Part shown: one piece after another, positions 61,290 to 64,000 of the stretch
Position numbering within the stretch: the stretch's first letter is position 1
How the letters are laid out: the number at the start of each line of letters is the position of its first letter
Source: CAWBLP01 sp963721065
Lineage (GTDB): Bacteria > Pseudomonadota > Alphaproteobacteria > Acetobacterales > Acetobacteraceae
Assembly: GCA_963721065.1 (NCBI GenBank)
Contig: CAVRHO010000001.1
Coordinates: 868,001 to 932,000, forward strand
Length of the DNA: 64,000 nucleotides
Direction of reading: 5' to 3'
The notes under the pieces: model-generated
The model's database searches: none
What the model saw: only the letters and a program-made list of their open reading frames with translations
What the model was told of the DNA's origin: nothing
Program-made: the position numbers and the translations under genes

Positions 61290-62327
61290 ATGTCCGCCAG
61301 CAGCCCACGCCTCGCGATCACCATGGGCGACCCCGCCGGGGTCGGGCCGGAGATCATCGTCAAGGCCTGCCGGCGCCTGCAGCCGCGGCTGGAGGCGGGC
61401 GAGCTGCGCCTGCTGGTGATCGGTCACCGCTCTGCGCTGCGGGCGGCGTGCGACCTGTTGCACGAGGACCTGGCGTTTCCGGCGGCGGATCCGGATGCAG
61501 AGCTGCCGTCCCTGGCGCTGCTGCCCGCCGGCGAGGAACAGGCGCCGATAATCTTCGGCCAACTTACGCCGGAAGCCGGCCGTTTCGCCTACCTGGCGGT
61601 GGAGCGTGCGGTGGCGCTGGCGCAGGCCGGGCGGATCGACGCCATCGTCACCGCGCCGCTGAACAAGGAGGCGCTGAACCGCGCCGGCTATCACTACGCG
61701 GGCCACACCGACATGCTCGCCGCGCTGACCCACACGCCCAGCTCGGTGATGCTGCTGGCGCACGGCGACATGCGGGTCAGCCACGTCACAACGCATGTCG
61801 CGCTGGAGAAGGTGCCCGCGCTGCTGACGCCCGAACGGCTGCGCCGGACGATCGACCTGACCCAGGCGGCGCTGCTGGACCTGGGCATCGCCCGTCCGCG
61901 TATTGCGGTGGCGGCGTTGAACCCGCATGCCGGCGAGGGCGGCCTGTTCGGCGCCCAGGACATCGAGGTGACCACCCCGGTGGTGGCGCAGTGCCAGGCC
62001 GAGGGGCTGGACGTCACCGGTCCGGTGCCCGGTGACACGGTGTTCGTGAAGCTGCGCGCTCGGCAGTTCGACGCCGTCGTCGCCATGTACCACGACCAGG
62101 GCCATATCCCGGTGAAGCTGCTCGGTTTCACGGTCGATCCGGCCACCGGCGCCTGGCAGGCGCTGTCCGGGGTGAACATCACGCTGGGCCTGCCGGTGAT
62201 CCGCACGTCCGTGGACCACGGCACCGCTTTCGATATCGCCGGCAAGGGGGTGGCGAACGAGGACAGCCTGATCGAGGCCATCGACTACGCGCTGCGCCTG
62301 GCGTCGCATCGCCGGGGCGGCGATTGA
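61290..62327 (+). CDS. pdxA: PdxA family 4-phospho-hydroxyacid dehydrogenase
   Basis: A 345-residue PdxA-like NAD-dependent dehydrogenase. The N-terminus reads LAITMGDPAGVGPEIIVKA; metal-binding His residues are in YAGHTDMLAAL, YHDQGHIPVKLLGF and TSVDHGTAFDIAGKG. PdxA makes the vitamin B6 precursor, but PdxA2 paralogues act on 4-phospho-D-erythronate or threonate in four-carbon acid-sugar catabolism, often next to TRAP transporters. The divergent TRAP operon favours the PdxA2 role here, although the usual DUF1537 kinase is missing. TGGAGAG precedes the ATG at 61290. Confidence 0.88.
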   Translation: MSASSPRLAITMGDPAGVGPEIIVKACRRLQPRLEAGELRLLVIGHRSALRAACDLLHEDLAFPAADPDAELPSLALLPAGEEQAPIIFGQLTPEAGRFAYLAVERAVALAQAGRIDAIVTAPLNKEALNRAGYHYAGHTDMLAALTHTPSSVMLLAHGDMRVSHVTTHVALEKVPALLTPERLRRTIDLTQAALLDLGIARPRIAVAALNPHAGEGGLFGAQDIEVTTPVVAQCQAEGLDVTGPVPGDTVFVKLRARQFDAVVAMYHDQGHIPVKLLGFTVDPATGAWQALSGVNITLGLPVIRTSVDHGTAFDIAGKGVANEDSLIEAIDYALRLASHRRGGD

Positions 62328-62337
62328 TCCGGATCAA
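62324..62337 (+). promoter_or_regulatory. perfect FNR/FixK box
   Basis: TTGATCCGGATCAA, a full match to TTGAT-N4-ATCAA, overlapping the PdxA stop codon and 60 bases before the CBS-domain gene start. A site centred near -40 of a start in this gap would activate the CBS gene under low oxygen. Confidence 0.8.
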
Positions 62338-62396
62338 AGCGGAGGCGTTAACCGGGCGCTAACCTCTGCTCGCATGAACGCTCCAGGGAGGGGCAC

Positions 62397-62816
62397 ATGA
62401 ACCGGGAAATGGCGGAAATCATCCGCAACCAGAAGCCACTGACATTGCCGCCGAACGCCACGGTGCAGGAAGCCTGCCGGCACATGCATGAGCGCCGTAT
62501 CGGCGCGGTGCTGGTCACCGACCCGGGCTGCGCGCTGATCGGCATCTTCACCGGGCGCGACGCGGTGCGGGTGCTGGCCGAGGGCAAGGATCCGGCGGCC
62601 ACCGTGCTGGAAGGCGTGATGACGCGCGATCCGGAGAGCATGCCGCCGCGCTGCACCGCCATCGAGGCGCTGCGCCTGATGCGCGACGGCGGATTCCGTC
62701 ACGTGCCTGTGGTGGACAGTGGCCGCGTGGCGGGCATCGTCTCCCGCGGCGACTTCCGCGGTCTGGAGCAGGACCGGCTGGATGAGGAGACCGGCATCTG
62801 GGAGCACATGCGCTGA
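62397..62816 (+). CDS. tandem CBS domain protein under FNR/FixK box
   Basis: A 139-residue Bateman-module protein. Strands include RRIGAVLVTDPGCALIGIFTGRDAVRVLA and GFRHVPVVDSGRVAGIVSRGDF, and it ends EETGIWEHMR. The sequence resembles the paralogue at 51082. The perfect FNR/FixK box at 62324 puts it in an oxygen-responsive regulon with the FixK-like gene at 45659. GGGAGGGG precedes the ATG. It may sense ATP/AMP under respiration limits. Confidence 0.9.
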   Translation: MNREMAEIIRNQKPLTLPPNATVQEACRHMHERRIGAVLVTDPGCALIGIFTGRDAVRVLAEGKDPAATVLEGVMTRDPESMPPRCTAIEALRLMRDGGFRHVPVVDSGRVAGIVSRGDFRGLEQDRLDEETGIWEHMR

Positions 62817-62843
62817 TCGGGGCCGCTGCCTGGCGAAGGCGCA

Positions 62844-62867
62844 CGGCCGCTCAGCCCTGAGCGGCCG
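62844..62867 (+). terminator. candidate terminator hairpin after the CBS gene
   Basis: CGGCCGCTCAG-CC-CTGAGCGGCCG, a perfect 11-bp stem with a two-base loop, 27 bases after the CBS stop, then GTTTGCG. The T-tract is weak. Confidence 0.5.
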
Positions 62868-62963
62868 GTTTGCGCATGACGGCCGACCACCGGTCACGTG
62901 GGTGACAATGGACCGATCGATCGCAACGCGTGGGACAACGCCCGTGCCGCCGAGCGTGGCGCC

Positions 62964-63041
62964 GTGCTCGCCCCGGTCCGTGCTCGCCCCGGTCCGTGCT
63001 CGCCCCGGTCCGTGCTCGCCCCGGTCGTGCTCGCCCCGGTC
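62964..63041. repeat. tandem array, 16 bp x 5
   Basis: GTGCTCGCCCCGGTCC, three exact copies, then two shortened by one or two bases. It lies in the 678-base gap 62817-63494, the longest here. The rest of that gap has a partial duplicate CCGGTCCAAA(A)GTG near 63245 and 63260 and a second array at 63363. No gene is supported. Confidence 0.92.
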
Positions 63042-63362
63042 AGGACGCTGCGCGCCGCCTTCGGCGGTGGCCTCCGGCCATCCTTGACCGCTGCTGTGCG
63101 CGGCGCCTGGGAAATTTGTGGCCGGGACGGAGAAACGGGCGCTGCGGGGCCGAACGAAGAAACAGGGGCAGGCTCTGGACGGCGCGCGGGGCGATGGCGG
63201 GGGTGGCCGGGTACCGATCGGGGAAGCCGTTTCCCAGGTGCCCGGTCCAAAGTGCTCCGGTCCAAAAGTGTTAACGACGTGCCCGTCTGAACCCGCGCCC
63301 GGCCATCGCCAGTTCCATCCGGGCCTGCTGGCCTGTTTCACCGCGTTCGGGCGAAGCGCGGC

Positions 63363-63422
63363 GCTGACGCGGTGCGGGCTGACGCGGTGCGGGCTGACGC
63401 GGTGCGGGCTGACGCGGTGCGG
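63363..63422. repeat. tandem array, 15 bp x 4
   Basis: Four exact copies of GCTGACGCGGTGCGG, about 70 bases beyond the stop codon of the receiver gene at 63495. Confidence 0.95.
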
Positions 63423-63494
63423 TTCGTGGTGCCCTCGCCGGATGACGCAATATCTCAACCTTGCGGCGTCAGCGGAGCGGCCGGCTTGCCCCGC

Positions 63495-63911
63495 CTACAA
63501 CGGCATACGGGCGTACGGGCATTCCGGCACCCGCATGCCGGTCGCCTTGTCGCGCAGCACGCCATGCAGGGCCGCCAACAGCCGGCTGGGCGCGAACGGC
63601 CTGCAGACGCAGGGATACTGGAAAAAGGCGGAGAGGTCGGCGCTCATCTCCGGATCGCTGCACATCAGCACGACGCCGGAACCCGCCTGGTCGGCTTGCG
63701 TCAGGAGTTCCCCCACGCCGTCTTTCGAGGGCTGCAGGCAGTCGAGCAACACCGCATCGGGTGGCTTGCGGGCAAAATGCGCCATTGCCGCCGGAACGTC
63801 GGCCGCGCATTCGACAGTGTAGGCGCTGCCGAGCATCTGCTGGAGATGATCGGAGAAATCGGCATCGCCTTCCACAATCAGGACCAGGGGACGTTTTCTC
63901 GTGTCAGACAT
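63495..63911 (-). CDS. degenerate single-domain response regulator
   Basis: A 138-residue receiver-like protein. LVLIVEGDADFSDHL carries only one acid of the usual pair plus E, and AVLLDCLQPSKDGVGEL keeps the phospho-acceptor Asp. The conserved Lys is replaced: CVCRPFAPSRLL has Arg where KPF is normal. So phosphorylation response may be altered or lost. There is no output domain. It is the third stand-alone receiver in the window. The ATG at 63911 leaves 89 bases to the window end with no other gene. Confidence 0.8.
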   Translation of the reverse strand: MSDTRKRPLVLIVEGDADFSDHLQQMLGSAYTVECAADVPAAMAHFARKPPDAVLLDCLQPSKDGVGELLTQADQAGSGVVLMCSDPEMSADLSAFFQYPCVCRPFAPSRLLAALHGVLRDKATGMRVPECPYARMPL

Positions 63912-64000
63912 CGGACCGGATGCCTTCTGTTGATCGATTGCCGGCGCATACGAGGCGCCGTTGCGTTTCCCTTGCCGGGATTGCGCTCTCGGGGAACACA

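Noticed and set aside
62898..63290. 130-codon plus-strand ORF in the long gap after the CBS gene
   Set aside because: Mostly a translation of the 16-bp array, with no conserved pattern.

Overview
The window is a GC-rich (roughly two-thirds G+C by eye), gene-dense chromosomal stretch that looks like an alphaproteobacterium, most plausibly Rhodospirillales/Acetobacteraceae. The basis is inference from gene content: a co-oriented infA-maf-RNase G/E-yacG block as in many alphaproteobacteria, an NdvA-type cyclic glucan exporter, PmbA/TldE, a FixK-like regulator with TTGAT-N4-ATCAA boxes, TRAP transporters, and many LysR, SDR and amidase genes. No rRNA, tRNA or CRISPR array was seen.

Layout. 1-3.4 kb: two SDR oxidoreductases and an NMT1-type ABC binding protein plus ATPase without a permease. 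3.4-8.7 kb: a gene-free leader with a 24-codon ORF, a terminator and a 16-bp tandem array, then a membrane fatty-acid hydroxylase, small proteins, a cupin, KDPG aldolase, an LpxR-like outer-membrane protein and a KDG-type sugar kinase. 8.8-19.5 kb: OxyR, an amidase, a frameshifted PhyH dioxygenase, two LysR regulators each divergent from a target gene (AEC transporter; PrpF/oxalomesaconate tautomerase family) and an Abhydrolase_10 protein. 19.6-27.7 kb: a PRC-barrel protein and a minus-strand sugar-acid-like operon (TPP enzyme, enolase-superfamily dehydratase, duplicated membrane protein, gluconate-dehydrogenase-subunit-3-like protein, GMC oxidoreductase), with a divergent SDR. 28-32 kb: an HTH-FHA protein and the yacG/rng/maf/infA/trmO block. 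32-45 kb: a four-domain rhodanese, YbhB, a two-subunit CoA transferase, DUF29, a frameshifted class III aminotransferase, MmgE/PrpD, remnants of what looks like a restriction-modification locus with a GxxExxY gene bracketed by 52-bp inverted repeats, a gamma-glutamyltransferase and an M20 amidohydrolase. 45-52 kb: FixK-like regulator, broken receiver, HAD/nucleotidyltransferase fusion, DUF2934, NdvA, DUF1328, CBS and EthD proteins. 52-64 kb: GT87 membrane protein, MFS transporter, single receiver, PmbA, TRAP transporter with divergent PdxA-family dehydrogenase, FNR-box-controlled CBS protein and another single receiver.

Intergenic DNA is the most unusual part. Nearly every longer gap carries a 14-18 bp (or 7 bp) tandem array, five gaps carry a ~106-bp double-hairpin REPIN-like element, and at two gene ends the array re-copies the last codons in frame including the stop codon. 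Seven genes are interrupted by single frameshifts, six of them explained by one extra base, which points to either sequencing insertions or young pseudogenes. The functional theme of the intact genes is oxidative catabolism of sugar acids and other organic acids, with dedicated transport and LysR control, plus an oxygen-responsive FixK circuit.
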